From Clostridia bacterium (GTDB taxonomy: Bacteria > Bacillota > Clostridia > Oscillospirales > Acutalibacteraceae), in the NCBI GenBank assembly GCA_017430535.1, contig JAFRMR010000023.1, positions 169,029 through 233,028 of the forward strand: a stretch of DNA of 64,000 bases, read 5' to 3'. The notes beneath the pieces were generated by a model that saw only the letters and a list, made by a program, of their open reading frames with translations, had not been told where the DNA came from and did not search any database. This document shows, one piece after another, positions 44,409 to 53,846 of the stretch. Both the position numbers and the translations under genes were made by a program. Every line of letters starts with the position of its first letter. Positions within the stretch are counted from its first letter, which is position 1.

Positions 44409-45234
44409 AGATATCACCTTCGGCCAGTATTACGCCTCAAAATCCGTGCTCCACAGGCTGGACCCGAGAATCAAGCTGGTTCTGTGCCTGCTTATGATTG
44501 TTTTCCTGTTTGTGTGCAGAAGCTTCCCCGCCCTTGCTCTTATGGTGGTTTTCACTCTGGTTGCCGTGGGATTTTCCTCGGTGCACGTAAAGATGATTGC
44601 AAAAAGCATAAAGCCCGTGGCGGTTATTCTGATATTCACCGCAATACTCAACATTTTTTATACCAAAGGAAAATACGAAAACGGCGACAGCCTTGTTTTC
44701 ACGGTTCTTGGCAGATTTGAGGTATGGGATAAGGGCCTCTATACCGCCCTGTTCACAATGCTGAGAATCATCTCGCTGGTGATTATAAGCTCCCTGCTTA
44801 CCTATACCACCACCCCCACCATGCTTACAGACGGCCTTGAAAAGTTGCTGTCCCCTCTAAAAAAACTGCACATTAGGGTTGACACCCTGGCAATGATGAT
44901 GACACTGGCTTTAAGGTTTATACCCACCCTTATTGAAGAGACAGACAGAATTATAAGCGCCCAGAAATCAAGAGGAGCCGACCTTGACAGCGGAGGGCTT
45001 GTGAAAAGAGCGAAAGCCCTTATACCTGTATTCATACCGCTTATGGTCTCCGCTTTCAGGAGAGCTTATGAACTTGCCTTTGCCATGACCTGCCGCTGCT
45101 ACACAGGCGGCGACGGCAGAACAAGGATGAAGCAGATGAAAATTGCCCCAAGGGATATTATCTGCCTTGTTATCTGCCTGCTTGTCTGCGGCGGAGTTAT
45201 TGCCCTTAACATATTCTTCAAGAAAGTTATCTGA
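44401..45234 (+). CDS. ecfT: ECF transporter membrane component EcfT
   Basis: A polytopic protein of about 277 residues with HRLDPRIKLVL at the start and the coupling-helix motifs AQKSRGADLDSGG and AFRRAYELAFAMTCRCY. It joins interchangeable S components to EcfA1A2. No S component is adjacent; QueT at 33612 is one candidate partner. TTG 44401 is taken as start because GGAGG lies eight bases upstream; GTG 44392 overlaps that site. Confidence 0.92.
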   Translation: MVKDITFGQYYASKSVLHRLDPRIKLVLCLLMIVFLFVCRSFPALALMVVFTLVAVGFSSVHVKMIAKSIKPVAVILIFTAILNIFYTKGKYENGDSLVFTVLGRFEVWDKGLYTALFTMLRIISLVIISSLLTYTTTPTMLTDGLEKLLSPLKKLHIRVDTLAMMMTLALRFIPTLIEETDRIISAQKSRGADLDSGGLVKRAKALIPVFIPLMVSAFRRAYELAFAMTCRCYTGGDGRTRMKQMKIAPRDIICLVICLLVCGGVIALNIFFKKVI

Positions 45235-45241
45235 GAAACAA

Positions 45242-45976
45242 ATGAGAAATATTCTTATGACCCTTCGCTTTGACGGCACAGCATACCACGGCTGGCAGGT
45301 GCAGAAAAACGCCGTAACCGTGCAGGAAACCCTGCAGGATGCCGCTGAGCGCATACTGGGAAAAAGAGAAAATATTACAGGCTGCTCCCGTACGGATACG
45401 GGGGTGCACGCCAATATGTACTGCTGCAATATGCGCACGGAGCACCCTATGGACTGCGAAAAGCTTGCAACCGCCCTCAATGCGGTGCTGCCCCGTGATA
45501 TTGCCGTGCTGCAGTGCAAAGAGGTGCCCTTTGAATTTCACGCAAGATATGACTGCAAATCAAAGGAATACATTTACAGGATAAATGATTCCGGCATAAA
45601 AGATCCCTTTGATTACAAGTATTCATATTTCCGCCCCTATCCCCTTGATACGGAATTCCTGAGCAAAGAGGCATCGGGTTACCTGGGCGCTCACGATTTC
45701 AGCGCCTTCTGCGCCGCAGGAAGCAGCGTTAAGGATACGGTAAGGACCGTAAGCGGCGCAAAATTTGAAAGAGATGGAAATATCGTGGTTTTCCGTGTGG
45801 AGGCCGACGGTTTCCTCTACAATATGGTGAGAATAATGGTGGGAACCCTGCTGGATATTTCCGCCGGAAAAATCCCCCCGGGTTCAATACCGGAGATTAT
45901 AGATTCGCTGGACAGAAACAGGGCAGGTTTCACCGCCCCGGCCGAAGGACTGTTTCTGAACAAAATTATTTACTGA
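45242..45976 (+). CDS. truA: TruA, tRNA pseudouridine(38-40) synthase
   Basis: A 244-residue enzyme: MTLRFDGTAYHGWQVQ, catalytic Asp in GCSRTDTGVHA, and VEADGFLYNMVRIMVGTLLD. It makes pseudouridine in the anticodon arm of tRNAs. The ATG at 45242 lies seven bases after ecfT; the ecfT-truA pairing is common in Firmicutes. Confidence 0.96.
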   Translation: MRNILMTLRFDGTAYHGWQVQKNAVTVQETLQDAAERILGKRENITGCSRTDTGVHANMYCCNMRTEHPMDCEKLATALNAVLPRDIAVLQCKEVPFEFHARYDCKSKEYIYRINDSGIKDPFDYKYSYFRPYPLDTEFLSKEASGYLGAHDFSAFCAAGSSVKDTVRTVSGAKFERDGNIVVFRVEADGFLYNMVRIMVGTLLDISAGKIPPGSIPEIIDSLDRNRAGFTAPAEGLFLNKIIY

Positions 45977-45986
45977 GGTATTATCC

Positions 45987-47159
45987 GTGAAAAACAAAGC
46001 CGAAACCAATAAGGTTGATTTTCAGAAAGCAAAAAACCGGGCTTCCGCAAAAAGAACTCTGCGAAAGCTCAGGATACCCGCCTGCATTCTGGCTGTTCTG
46101 ATTGCGGCGGCAGCAATATATACGGCGCTGGGAGAAACAAGGCGCTCCAATTTTGCAGACAGCTTCAAGGCCATACCCTCAACCCTGAGGAGCAGCGCAG
46201 GCTACCCATTCAACGAGGATGATCTTTCGCTGGAAAAGCTTGCGCTGGTAGGCGATAAGCCTATGCTTATAAGCAAATCAAGCGTGCAGGTGCTCTCTCA
46301 GGAGGCGGATATTCTGCAGGAAATATATCCGGATTGGGCTGATACCCGCGCCGTTTCGGTAAACGGCAGAGCCCTGATATACAGCAACAATTCAAATAAA
46401 GCCATGCTCATAAGCCGCACGGACACCCTTGCCTCCTTCAGCGAGGAGGGCACCGTTGTAACAGGCGCTGTTTCCCGCTGCGGAAGAATAGCATTATCAT
46501 ACACCACGGATAAAGCCCAGAGCGTAGTCAAGGTTTATTCGCCCCGGCAGAAAACCGACTTCCAGTGGAACTGCTCAAGGGATTATGTTTCATCCCTTTC
46601 ACTTTCATCTTCAGGCAAAGCCGTGCTTATTTCAGCCATGGGCGTTGACAATGCCGAGATTTACTCAAGAATAGTGCTTTTCAAAACATCAAAAACCAAG
46701 CCGGAATTTGATGTAAAAATTGAAAACACAAGCATTATAAAAGTTGTTTACGCCGCAAGGGGCAAATATGTTGCAATAGGCGACAACAAAACACTTATAC
46801 TGAACTCCAAAGGCGAAATAAAATCGGAAATACCCTACTCTTACAATTCCCTTTTTGCTGTGGACTGCGACAGCGAGGGCAACACCCTGCTGTGCTGTAA
46901 AATTTCCGGAGGCTCAAAAATTCGGGTTATGAAAATACCCTCGCTTGGTTCGGTAAAGCAGTTTGATATTGACTATACCCCCGCAAGCGCGGATATAAGA
47001 AAAGGGCGCATTGCTCTGGCAATAGACAACACCGTAAACATATACTCCCCTTCCGGGTTCAAAAAGGAAACCTATACCTGCGATAACAATGTAAGCACGG
47101 CGCTTATTACAAGCGCGGGTATTTATACCCTTGAAAACGGAAGCGTCTGCAAATACTGA
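45987..47159 (+). CDS. Membrane-anchored beta-propeller protein (DUF5711-like)
   Basis: A 390-residue protein. A basic N-terminus and one membrane span at about 32-50 (IPACILAVLIAAAAIYTAL) lead into an extracytoplasmic region made of repeated beta-strand units (KLALVGDKPMLISKSSVQVL and similar), consistent with a WD40/PQQ-like propeller. It resembles the DUF5711 family, which has no assigned role. GTG start. Followed directly by a CvpA-like gene, suggesting a joint envelope role. Confidence 0.7.
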   Translation: MKNKAETNKVDFQKAKNRASAKRTLRKLRIPACILAVLIAAAAIYTALGETRRSNFADSFKAIPSTLRSSAGYPFNEDDLSLEKLALVGDKPMLISKSSVQVLSQEADILQEIYPDWADTRAVSVNGRALIYSNNSNKAMLISRTDTLASFSEEGTVVTGAVSRCGRIALSYTTDKAQSVVKVYSPRQKTDFQWNCSRDYVSSLSLSSSGKAVLISAMGVDNAEIYSRIVLFKTSKTKPEFDVKIENTSIIKVVYAARGKYVAIGDNKTLILNSKGEIKSEIPYSYNSLFAVDCDSEGNTLLCCKISGGSKIRVMKIPSLGSVKQFDIDYTPASADIRKGRIALAIDNTVNIYSPSGFKKETYTCDNNVSTALITSAGIYTLENGSVCKY

Positions 47160-47160
47160 T

Positions 47161-47832
47161 ATGGATAATACTTACATACCCTACATAATTGACGGCGTAA
47201 TAATTGCAATACCCGTGATATCAATTATAATCGGCAGGTTCAGGGGCTTTGCCGCAACCATACTGCCCATTGTCCTTACCATAGCCTGCATGATTTTCTG
47301 CAGAATTTACGCCGGCCCGGCGGCGAACCGGGCGTCGGAGCTATTTATTCACGAAAATCTTACGAAATATACCGAAGATCAGATTGAGAAAAAGCTGATA
47401 GACAATGAATCCGAAAGCAATCTGCCCTCCCTTGTTTCGGAATCCCTTAGTCAGGCTGGAATTAACACGGATGAAATTGTTGCAGACTCCCTGCACTCCG
47501 TAAGCGAAAAGGCGGCCTCGGCGGCGGAAAAGGTATTTATAATACCTGCCCTCACCTGCCTTATATGGTTTGCAGTTTACATAATATCAAGATTTGCCGG
47601 CAGGCTTCTTGCCGGGACAGCGGGGATTTTTCTCAAGCTGCCCGTCATAAAGCAGGCAAACAATCTGCTGGGCGCCCTTCTCGGAGCTCTGCTTGGCATA
47701 ATAAGGGTTGCGGTGCTTCTGATTATTGCCTTTACCGTAATAAAAATTGCGGATAATGAAAGCATTAACCTTGCGGTATCGCATAGCCATATAATTCCGC
47801 TTATAGTGGATAAGTTCAATATTGCACTCTGA
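47161..47832 (+). CDS. CvpA-family membrane protein
   Basis: A 223-residue protein with about four membrane helices. The N-terminal DGVIIAIPVISIIIGRFRGF and C-terminal NNLLGALLGALLGIIRVAVLLII match the CvpA (colicin V production) family pattern. The central part is an acidic extracytoplasmic loop. The ATG is one base after the previous stop. The role of the family in Firmicutes is not settled. Confidence 0.75.
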   Translation: MDNTYIPYIIDGVIIAIPVISIIIGRFRGFAATILPIVLTIACMIFCRIYAGPAANRASELFIHENLTKYTEDQIEKKLIDNESESNLPSLVSESLSQAGINTDEIVADSLHSVSEKAASAAEKVFIIPALTCLIWFAVYIISRFAGRLLAGTAGIFLKLPVIKQANNLLGALLGALLGIIRVAVLLIIAFTVIKIADNESINLAVSHSHIIPLIVDKFNIAL

Positions 47833-47846
47833 AAGGAGCAGACATT

Positions 47847-48497
47847 ATGAAAGAAACATTGAAAGATTTATTCTCAAACTGGAAAACCATACCCAATTTA
47901 CTCTCATTCCTGAGAATACTTATGGTGCCCGTTTTTGCCGTTCTGTTTATGCACGGCCATTACGGCTGGAGCATATTTGTGCTTGCCCTTTCAGGCCTGA
48001 GCGACTTTTTTGACGGCAAAATCGCCCGCCGCTTCAACCAGATAAGCTCCCTTGGCAAAATACTTGACCCACTGGCGGACAAGCTGACCCAGATTACAAT
48101 AGCGGTTGTATTCTTTATTACCTTCTGGAAAGCAGAAGACAAATGGGTTCACTATATAAGCCTGATTTTCCTTATCTTCCTTATCAAGGAAGCGGTTATG
48201 GTGCTGGGCTCCGTTGCAATGATTATACTGGGCCTTCGCCCCGGCGCCGCAGAAATGCCGGGCAAAGTGGCAACATTTGCATTTTATCTTATTATGATTT
48301 CCATTATGGCTTTCGGGCCCGAAATAGGAATATTCAGGGAAACCCTGTTTGAATATCCGCCCCAGGTGATGGCGGTGCTGGTTGTTATCAGCGCAATACT
48401 CACCATAGTGGCATTCTGCGGCTACATACCCGGGGTAAAACAGCAGCTCAGGGAAAAGAAAGAGAAAGAAGCGGCACAAGCCGCCGAAAAGCAATAA
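47847..48497 (+). CDS. pgsA: CDP-diacylglycerol-glycerol-3-phosphate 3-phosphatidyltransferase
   Basis: A 216-residue CDP-alcohol phosphatidyltransferase. The motif SDFFDGKIARRFNQISSLG followed by KILDPLADK gives the D-x2-DG-x2-AR-x8-G-x3-D-x3-D signature. Several membrane helices follow. It makes phosphatidylglycerol phosphate. Start has GAAAGGAG upstream. Confidence 0.92.
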   Translation: MKETLKDLFSNWKTIPNLLSFLRILMVPVFAVLFMHGHYGWSIFVLALSGLSDFFDGKIARRFNQISSLGKILDPLADKLTQITIAVVFFITFWKAEDKWVHYISLIFLIFLIKEAVMVLGSVAMIILGLRPGAAEMPGKVATFAFYLIMISIMAFGPEIGIFRETLFEYPPQVMAVLVVISAILTIVAFCGYIPGVKQQLREKKEKEAAQAAEKQ

Positions 48498-48507
48498 GAG
48501 GTAAACT

Positions 48508-50781
48508 ATGAAACAGGTAATGTGTTCAAGATGTCATGAAAGGCCCGCAATGTTTTTCATGACAAAAGTTGAGGGGGATAAAACCACCCAGGAAGGTCTG
48601 TGCATCAAGTGCGCCATGGACCTTAATATAGGCCCCATCAAACAGATAATACAGTCCATGGGAATATCCGAGGACGAATTTGACGAGGTCAGCGAGCAGT
48701 TCAACGAGATGTTTGAAAACGGCTCCTTTGAACCCGGCGGCGCCGGCACGATGCCCTTTATGCACAATTTCAGCGCAATGCAGGAGGGCGCCGACAGCGG
48801 CACGGAAGAAAAGAAAAACAAGAAATTCGGCAAAAAAGAAAAGCCGGCCAATCCGCAGAAAAAGAGGAAATACCTTACCCAGTTCTGCACGGACCTTACC
48901 CAAAAGGCAAGGGACGGAAAAATTGACCGCATAATAGGCAGAGATAACGAGATTTACCGCTCCATTCAGATCCTCTGCAGAAGAACAAAGAACAACCCCT
49001 GCCTTATAGGCGAGCCGGGCGTAGGCAAAACCGCCATTGCGGAAGGCCTTGCCCTCAAAATTGCCGCCGGCGATGTGCCTGCAAAGCTTAAGGACAGAGA
49101 AATTCAGATGCTGGATATTGCCGCCCTCGTGGCAGGCACCCAGTTCAGGGGCCAGTTTGAAAGCAGAATAAAAGGCCTTATTGAAGAGGTAAAATCAGAA
49201 GGCAACATTATACTTTTCATTGATGAGGTTCATCAGCTTGTGGGCGCCGGAGAATCCGAGGGCTCAATGAACGCTGCAAACATCCTTAAGCCCTCGCTTT
49301 CAAGGGGCGAAATTCAGATAATCGGCGCAACAACATTTACCGAATACAGAAAGTATATTGAAAAGGATGCCGCCCTTGAGAGAAGGCTTCAGCCCGTTAA
49401 GGTGGAGGAACCCTCCATTGCGGAAACCGTGGAGATGCTCAAAGGAGTAAAGACTTACTATGAGGATTTCCACAAGGTTAGGGTAAACGATACCCTTGTG
49501 GAAAAGGCGGTTAACCTCAGCGAAAGATATATAAACGACCGCTTCCTGCCGGATAAGGCCATTGACCTGCTGGATGAGGCCTGCACCTGCGCAAACCTGA
49601 GAAATGTGAATATAAGCAAATATGAGGTTGCCGTAAAAGAGCTCAGCGAACTTGAAGAGCTTGAAAACAAGCTTATGGAGGGCAACGAAGAGGGAGAAGC
49701 GGATTATGAGGAAATAGCAAAGGTCAAATCCGAAATACTCCAGAAAAAGAGCGAAACAGAAGAGCTTGAAAAGCTGGCGTCGGATAACCTGGTAACCGAA
49801 GAGGACCTTGCAAGGGTTATTCAGTTGTGGACCGGCATACCAGCAAGCAAGGTGATTGAAAGCGACCTTCGCAAGCTTTCAAAGATGGAGGAAAACATAA
49901 AGGCGCACCTGATAGGTCAGGATGAGGCGGTTGAGCTGGTCTGTGCCGCCATACGCAGAAGCAGGATTCAGATAAATCCACGCCGCCGTCCCGCCTCCTT
50001 CATATTTGTAGGACCCACGGGGGTTGGTAAAACCGAGCTTGTAAAGCTGCTTTCAAAAGAGCTGTTTGACACCCCGGAAACCCTTATTCGCCTTGATATG
50101 AGCGAGTTTATGGAGAAGCACTCCGTTTCGCGCATCATCGGATCCCCTCCGGGATATGTGGGCTATGACGAGGCCGGCCAGCTTACGGAAAAGGTGCGCA
50201 GAAAGCCTTATTCCGTGGTGCTGTTTGATGAAATAGAAAAAGCTCACCCGGATGTTATGAACATCCTGCTTCAGATACTTGACGAGGGCAAGATAACGGA
50301 TGCACAGGGCAGGCAGGTAAGCTTTGAGAATACCATTATCATTATGACCTCCAACGCCGGCAGCAACAGGGCCGGAGGCGCTCTCGGCTTCGGCAAAACA
50401 AAGAACGAGGCATCAAAAGAGAGAGCCATGAAAGGGCTTACCGATTTCCTTAGGCCCGAATTCATAGGCAGAGTTGATGAGGTTGTTGTATTCAATGACC
50501 TTACAAAGGAAAACTATGTGGAAATTGCTGGCCTGCTGCTTGATGAGCTTGTGGCTCCCCTTGAGGATAAGGGCATAAAGCTCACCTGGGACAGCAAGGC
50601 AACCGAAACCATTGCCGAACTTTCCGCCGACGGCACAAGAGGAGCAAGAGACCTGCGCTCCTGCATAAGGCGTAACGTGGAGGATGCAATAACCGCAAGG
50701 ATGGTTGAGGATGTTGATACCCCGGTTAAATCCGTTTCGGTAACGGCACAAGACGGTAAAATTATTTGCAACTTTAAATAA
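48508..50781 (+). CDS. Clp ATPase with N-terminal zinc finger in place of the Clp-N domain
   Basis: A 757-residue double AAA+ unfoldase. Instead of ClpC's Clp-N repeats it starts with a McsA-like zinc finger (Cys6-x2-Cys9 and Cys32-x2-Cys35). A linker (about 90-120) follows, then D1 (Walker [29 protein letters not shown]), a short middle coiled coil ([15 protein letters not shown]), and D2 ([15 protein letters not shown]). The loop GALGFGKT in D2 matches the ClpP-binding [LIV]GF loop, so it probably feeds ClpP. The zinc finger may select substrates or an adaptor. No ctsR, mcsA or mcsB is adjacent. Confidence 0.88.
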   Translation: MKQVMCSRCHERPAMFFMTKVEGDKTTQEGLCIKCAMDLNIGPIKQIIQSMGISEDEFDEVSEQFNEMFENGSFEPGGAGTMPFMHNFSAMQEGADSGTEEKKNKKFGKKEKPANPQKKRKYLTQFCTDLTQKARDGKIDRIIGRDNEIYRSIQILCRRTKNNPCLIGEPGVGKTAIAEGLALKIAAGDVPAKLKDREIQMLDIAALVAGTQFRGQFESRIKGLIEEVKSEGNIILFIDEVHQLVGAGESEGSMNAANILKPSLSRGEIQIIGATTFTEYRKYIEKDAALERRLQPVKVEEPSIAETVEMLKGVKTYYEDFHKVRVNDTLVEKAVNLSERYINDRFLPDKAIDLLDEACTCANLRNVNISKYEVAVKELSELEELENKLMEGNEEGEADYEEIAKVKSEILQKKSETEELEKLASDNLVTEEDLARVIQLWTGIPASKVIESDLRKLSKMEENIKAHLIGQDEAVELVCAAIRRSRIQINPRRRPASFIFVGPTGVGKTELVKLLSKELFDTPETLIRLDMSEFMEKHSVSRIIGSPPGYVGYDEAGQLTEKVRRKPYSVVLFDEIEKAHPDVMNILLQILDEGKITDAQGRQVSFENTIIIMTSNAGSNRAGGALGFGKTKNEASKERAMKGLTDFLRPEFIGRVDEVVVFNDLTKENYVEIAGLLLDELVAPLEDKGIKLTWDSKATETIAELSADGTRGARDLRSCIRRNVEDAITARMVEDVDTPVKSVSVTAQDGKIICNFK

Positions 50782-50798
50782 ATCAGGAGGAAATAATT

Positions 50799-52820
50799 AT
50801 GGCGCGTTTCAGGTTTTCGGCTTTTGCAGATGAGGCATCGGCCAATATAGATGAGCAGATTGCCGCCTGCAAAAAGAACGGCATAGAGTTTATTGAGCTG
50901 CGCAACTGCGATGGTAAGAATGTTTCAAACCTCACGGTTGACGAAGCAAGGGCAATCAAGGCAAAGCTGGATGAAGGCGGTATCGGCGTTTATTCCATAG
51001 GTTCACACTACGGAAAAATTGAGATTACCGATGATTTTGCACCTCATTTCGAGGCCTTCAAGAATACCGTTGAGGTTGCTAAGGTATTCGGGGCAAAATA
51101 TATCAGGATGTTCAGCTTCTACTTCCTTAAAGGCGAAAACAGGGCCGATTACAAAGACGAAGTTTTTGCCCGTATGGGAGCTATGGCTGATTACGCCCTT
51201 GAGCAGGGCATAAAATGCTGCCACGAAAATGAGAGAGGCATTTACGGCGACACCCCCGAAAGAGCCATTGAAATAGCCGATTATTTCGGAGACAGGCTGG
51301 GAGTTATCTTTGACCCGGCCAACTACCTTATAAACCCCAACAAGACCTTCCCCGCCTTTGAAACCCTGTGCGACAGAATAACATATATGCACATAAAGGA
51401 TGCTATATACGGTACAGAGAATATTGTACCCGCCGGAGAGGGCGACGGTGAAATTGAAAAGATGCTGAGAATGCTGGACAAGAGGGAAGATGAGATTATC
51501 CTCAGCGTTGAGCCACATCTGAGAGTTTTTGACGGCCTTAAGGATCTGGAGGTTGATGACAGCCTCACCCTTAAGCTCAGCGACAAATATGTTTACAAAA
51601 ACAATGAGGAATCCTTTGCGGCCGCCTGCGGAGCTATCCACAAGCTGGTTGAGAAGGTTCAGCCCGTGCGCCTTGGCGTTATAGGCACCGGCAATATGGG
51701 TTCATCCCACATCAAGAGCTATGCCGCAGGCAAGCACCACGAGCTGCGCATTACCGCCTGCGCGGATATTATCCCGGAAAGAGCGGAAAACATGAAGGAA
51801 TTTCTGCCGGGTATAAAAACCTACTATACGGCGGAGGAGCTTATTGACAGCGGCGAGGTTGACGCGGTAATTATAGCCACCCCCCACTACTTCCACCCGC
51901 CTATTGCAGAATATGCTTTTTCAAAGGGCATTCATGTGCTTACGGAAAAACCTGCCGGTGTTTACACAAAGCAGGTGCGTGAAATGAACGAAGCCGCGGC
52001 AAAGAGCGGCCTTGTATTCGGAATAATGTATAACCAGCGCACAAACTGCGTTTACAGAAAGCTCCGCGAGCTTGTCAAGAGCGGAGAACTGGGCGAAATA
52101 AGAAGAGTTAACTGGATTATTACGGACTGGTACAGAACCCAGGCCTACTATAATTCCGGCGGATGGAGAGCAACCTGGGCAGGCGAAGGCGGCGGAGTGC
52201 TGCTTAACCAGAGCCCCCACAACCTTGACCTGTGGCAGTGGATATGCGGCATGCCCGTTAAAATCAGAGCATTCTGCCACGAGGGCAAATGGCACGATAT
52301 TGAGGTTGAGGACGATGTAACAATCTATGCCGAATACCCCAACGGAGCCACAGGCGTATTTATCACCACCACAGGAGACTGCCCCGGCACAAACAGGCTT
52401 GAAATCACTATGGACGGCGGAAAGATTATATGCGAAAACGGCAGTTCCCTTAAGCTTTACCGGCTCAAGGGCAGAGTTTCGGACCATATAAAAAACGCCG
52501 CTCAGGGCTTCGGAAACCTTGAGGGCGAATGGGAAGATGTGGAAACCGACGGCATAAACAAGCAGCACATTGAGGTTGTAAGCAAATTTGCCGCCGCCAT
52601 ACTCAGGGGCGAACCCCTGACCGCAAGAGGCGAAGAGGGCATAAACGGTCTTAATATCTCCAATGCCGCCCACCTCTCCTCCTGGCTTGACAGAGAGGTT
52701 TCGCTCCCTGTTGACGAGGACCTTTTCTACAGCGAACTTCAGAAGAAAGTTGCCAAAGGCAAAGCTGAAAAACAGAATGTTACCGGCGCGGTACAGGGAG
52801 ATATGTCAAGCACATTCTGA
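50799..52820 (+). CDS. Fusion: sugar phosphate isomerase/epimerase + Gfo/Idh/MocA dehydrogenase
   Basis: A 673-residue fusion. Residues 1-290 form a xylose-isomerase-like TIM barrel (FSAFADEASANIDEQIAAC, CCHENERGIYGDTPE, VIFDPANYLI, YMHIKDA, with metal-type Glu/Asp/His ligands). From about 292 a Rossmann dehydrogenase starts (RLGVIGTGNMGSSHIKSY), with the EKPAG motif of the Gfo/Idh/MocA family and its C-terminal domain. The two halves are normally separate proteins of inositol or sugar-acid pathways. Followed by a second Gfo/Idh gene and an SDR gene. Substrate unknown. Confidence 0.88.
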   Translation: MARFRFSAFADEASANIDEQIAACKKNGIEFIELRNCDGKNVSNLTVDEARAIKAKLDEGGIGVYSIGSHYGKIEITDDFAPHFEAFKNTVEVAKVFGAKYIRMFSFYFLKGENRADYKDEVFARMGAMADYALEQGIKCCHENERGIYGDTPERAIEIADYFGDRLGVIFDPANYLINPNKTFPAFETLCDRITYMHIKDAIYGTENIVPAGEGDGEIEKMLRMLDKREDEIILSVEPHLRVFDGLKDLEVDDSLTLKLSDKYVYKNNEESFAAACGAIHKLVEKVQPVRLGVIGTGNMGSSHIKSYAAGKHHELRITACADIIPERAENMKEFLPGIKTYYTAEELIDSGEVDAVIIATPHYFHPPIAEYAFSKGIHVLTEKPAGVYTKQVREMNEAAAKSGLVFGIMYNQRTNCVYRKLRELVKSGELGEIRRVNWIITDWYRTQAYYNSGGWRATWAGEGGGVLLNQSPHNLDLWQWICGMPVKIRAFCHEGKWHDIEVEDDVTIYAEYPNGATGVFITTTGDCPGTNRLEITMDGGKIICENGSSLKLYRLKGRVSDHIKNAAQGFGNLEGEWEDVETDGINKQHIEVVSKFAAAILRGEPLTARGEEGINGLNISNAAHLSSWLDREVSLPVDEDLFYSELQKKVAKGKAEKQNVTGAVQGDMSSTF

Positions 52821-52837
52821 TTACGGAGAGATAGCTT

Positions 52838-53845
52838 ATGATTAAAACGGCAGTTGTGGGCTGCGGCAATGTTTCAAAAAATCACTTTCACGCCCTGGGG
52901 CTGATTGATGAAGTGAAAATAACCGCAGTTGCGGATATAAAGCCGGAAAGAGCGGATGAAAAAGCCCGTGAAACCGGAGCAAAGGCATACTATGACTTTG
53001 ATGAGCTTCTTGAAAAAGAGGAGCTTGACTGCATACACATTGTAACGCCCCACTACCTGCATACCTCCATGGCCGTTAAAGCCCTGATGAAGGGGATAAA
53101 TGTTTTTCTTGAAAAGCCCTGCTCCGTTACGGCGGAAGAGGCGGATGCACTTATCAAGGCGGAAAAACGATACGGCAGGCAGGTGGGTATATGCTTCCAG
53201 AACCGCTACAACGAAAGTTCAATTACCGCAAAAGAGATAATTGACAGCGGAAAATACGGCGGCATAAAAGGGGCCAGAGCCTTTGTAACCTGGAACCGGG
53301 GCGCCGACTACTATTCGGATGATTGGCACGGCACGGCGGATAAAGAGTGCGGAGGCGTATTCATAAACCAGGCCATACACACACTTGATCTGCTTCAGTG
53401 GTTTTGCGGCGGATGCGAAAACATCACCGCCCACACCTTCAACGACCACCTGAAGGGCGTGATTGAGGTTGAGGATACCGTAAGCGCACTTATGGATATG
53501 AAATGCGGCGCAAAAGCCGTATTTTACGCCACCACCGCAAGCGCCGTGAATTCCGATGTGTTTATTGAAATTGTTACGGAAAAAACCACCCTCAGGATTG
53601 AGGGGGAAAAGCTTATCAAAATTGATAACAGCACAGCGGAAATCCTCTGCGACAAAAGCCCGGAGGAATTTACCGGGCGAAGCTACTGGGGTCACGGCCA
53701 CCAGGCAATAATCAGGGATTTTTACGATTGCCTTAAAACCAGAAGGCAGTTTTCAATCAACGCGGAGGAAGGTGCCAAAGCGGCAAAAATTGTTGCCGCC
53801 GGCTACAAATCATCAAAAGAAAATATTACCGTTGAGGTGAAATGA
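52838..53845 (+). CDS. Gfo/Idh/MocA-family dehydrogenase
   Basis: A 335-residue NAD(P)-dependent oxidoreductase: IKTAVVGCGNVSKNHFHAL at the N-terminus, VTPHYLHTSMAVKALMKGINVFLEKPC with the catalytic Lys of EKP, then GGVFINQAIHTLDLLQWFCG. It resembles the second half of the preceding fusion protein but is not a duplicate. It probably oxidises a cyclic polyol or sugar. One base separates it from the SDR gene. Confidence 0.88.
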   Translation: MIKTAVVGCGNVSKNHFHALGLIDEVKITAVADIKPERADEKARETGAKAYYDFDELLEKEELDCIHIVTPHYLHTSMAVKALMKGINVFLEKPCSVTAEEADALIKAEKRYGRQVGICFQNRYNESSITAKEIIDSGKYGGIKGARAFVTWNRGADYYSDDWHGTADKECGGVFINQAIHTLDLLQWFCGGCENITAHTFNDHLKGVIEVEDTVSALMDMKCGAKAVFYATTASAVNSDVFIEIVTEKTTLRIEGEKLIKIDNSTAEILCDKSPEEFTGRSYWGHGHQAIIRDFYDCLKTRRQFSINAEEGAKAAKIVAAGYKSSKENITVEVK

Positions 53846-53846
53846 T

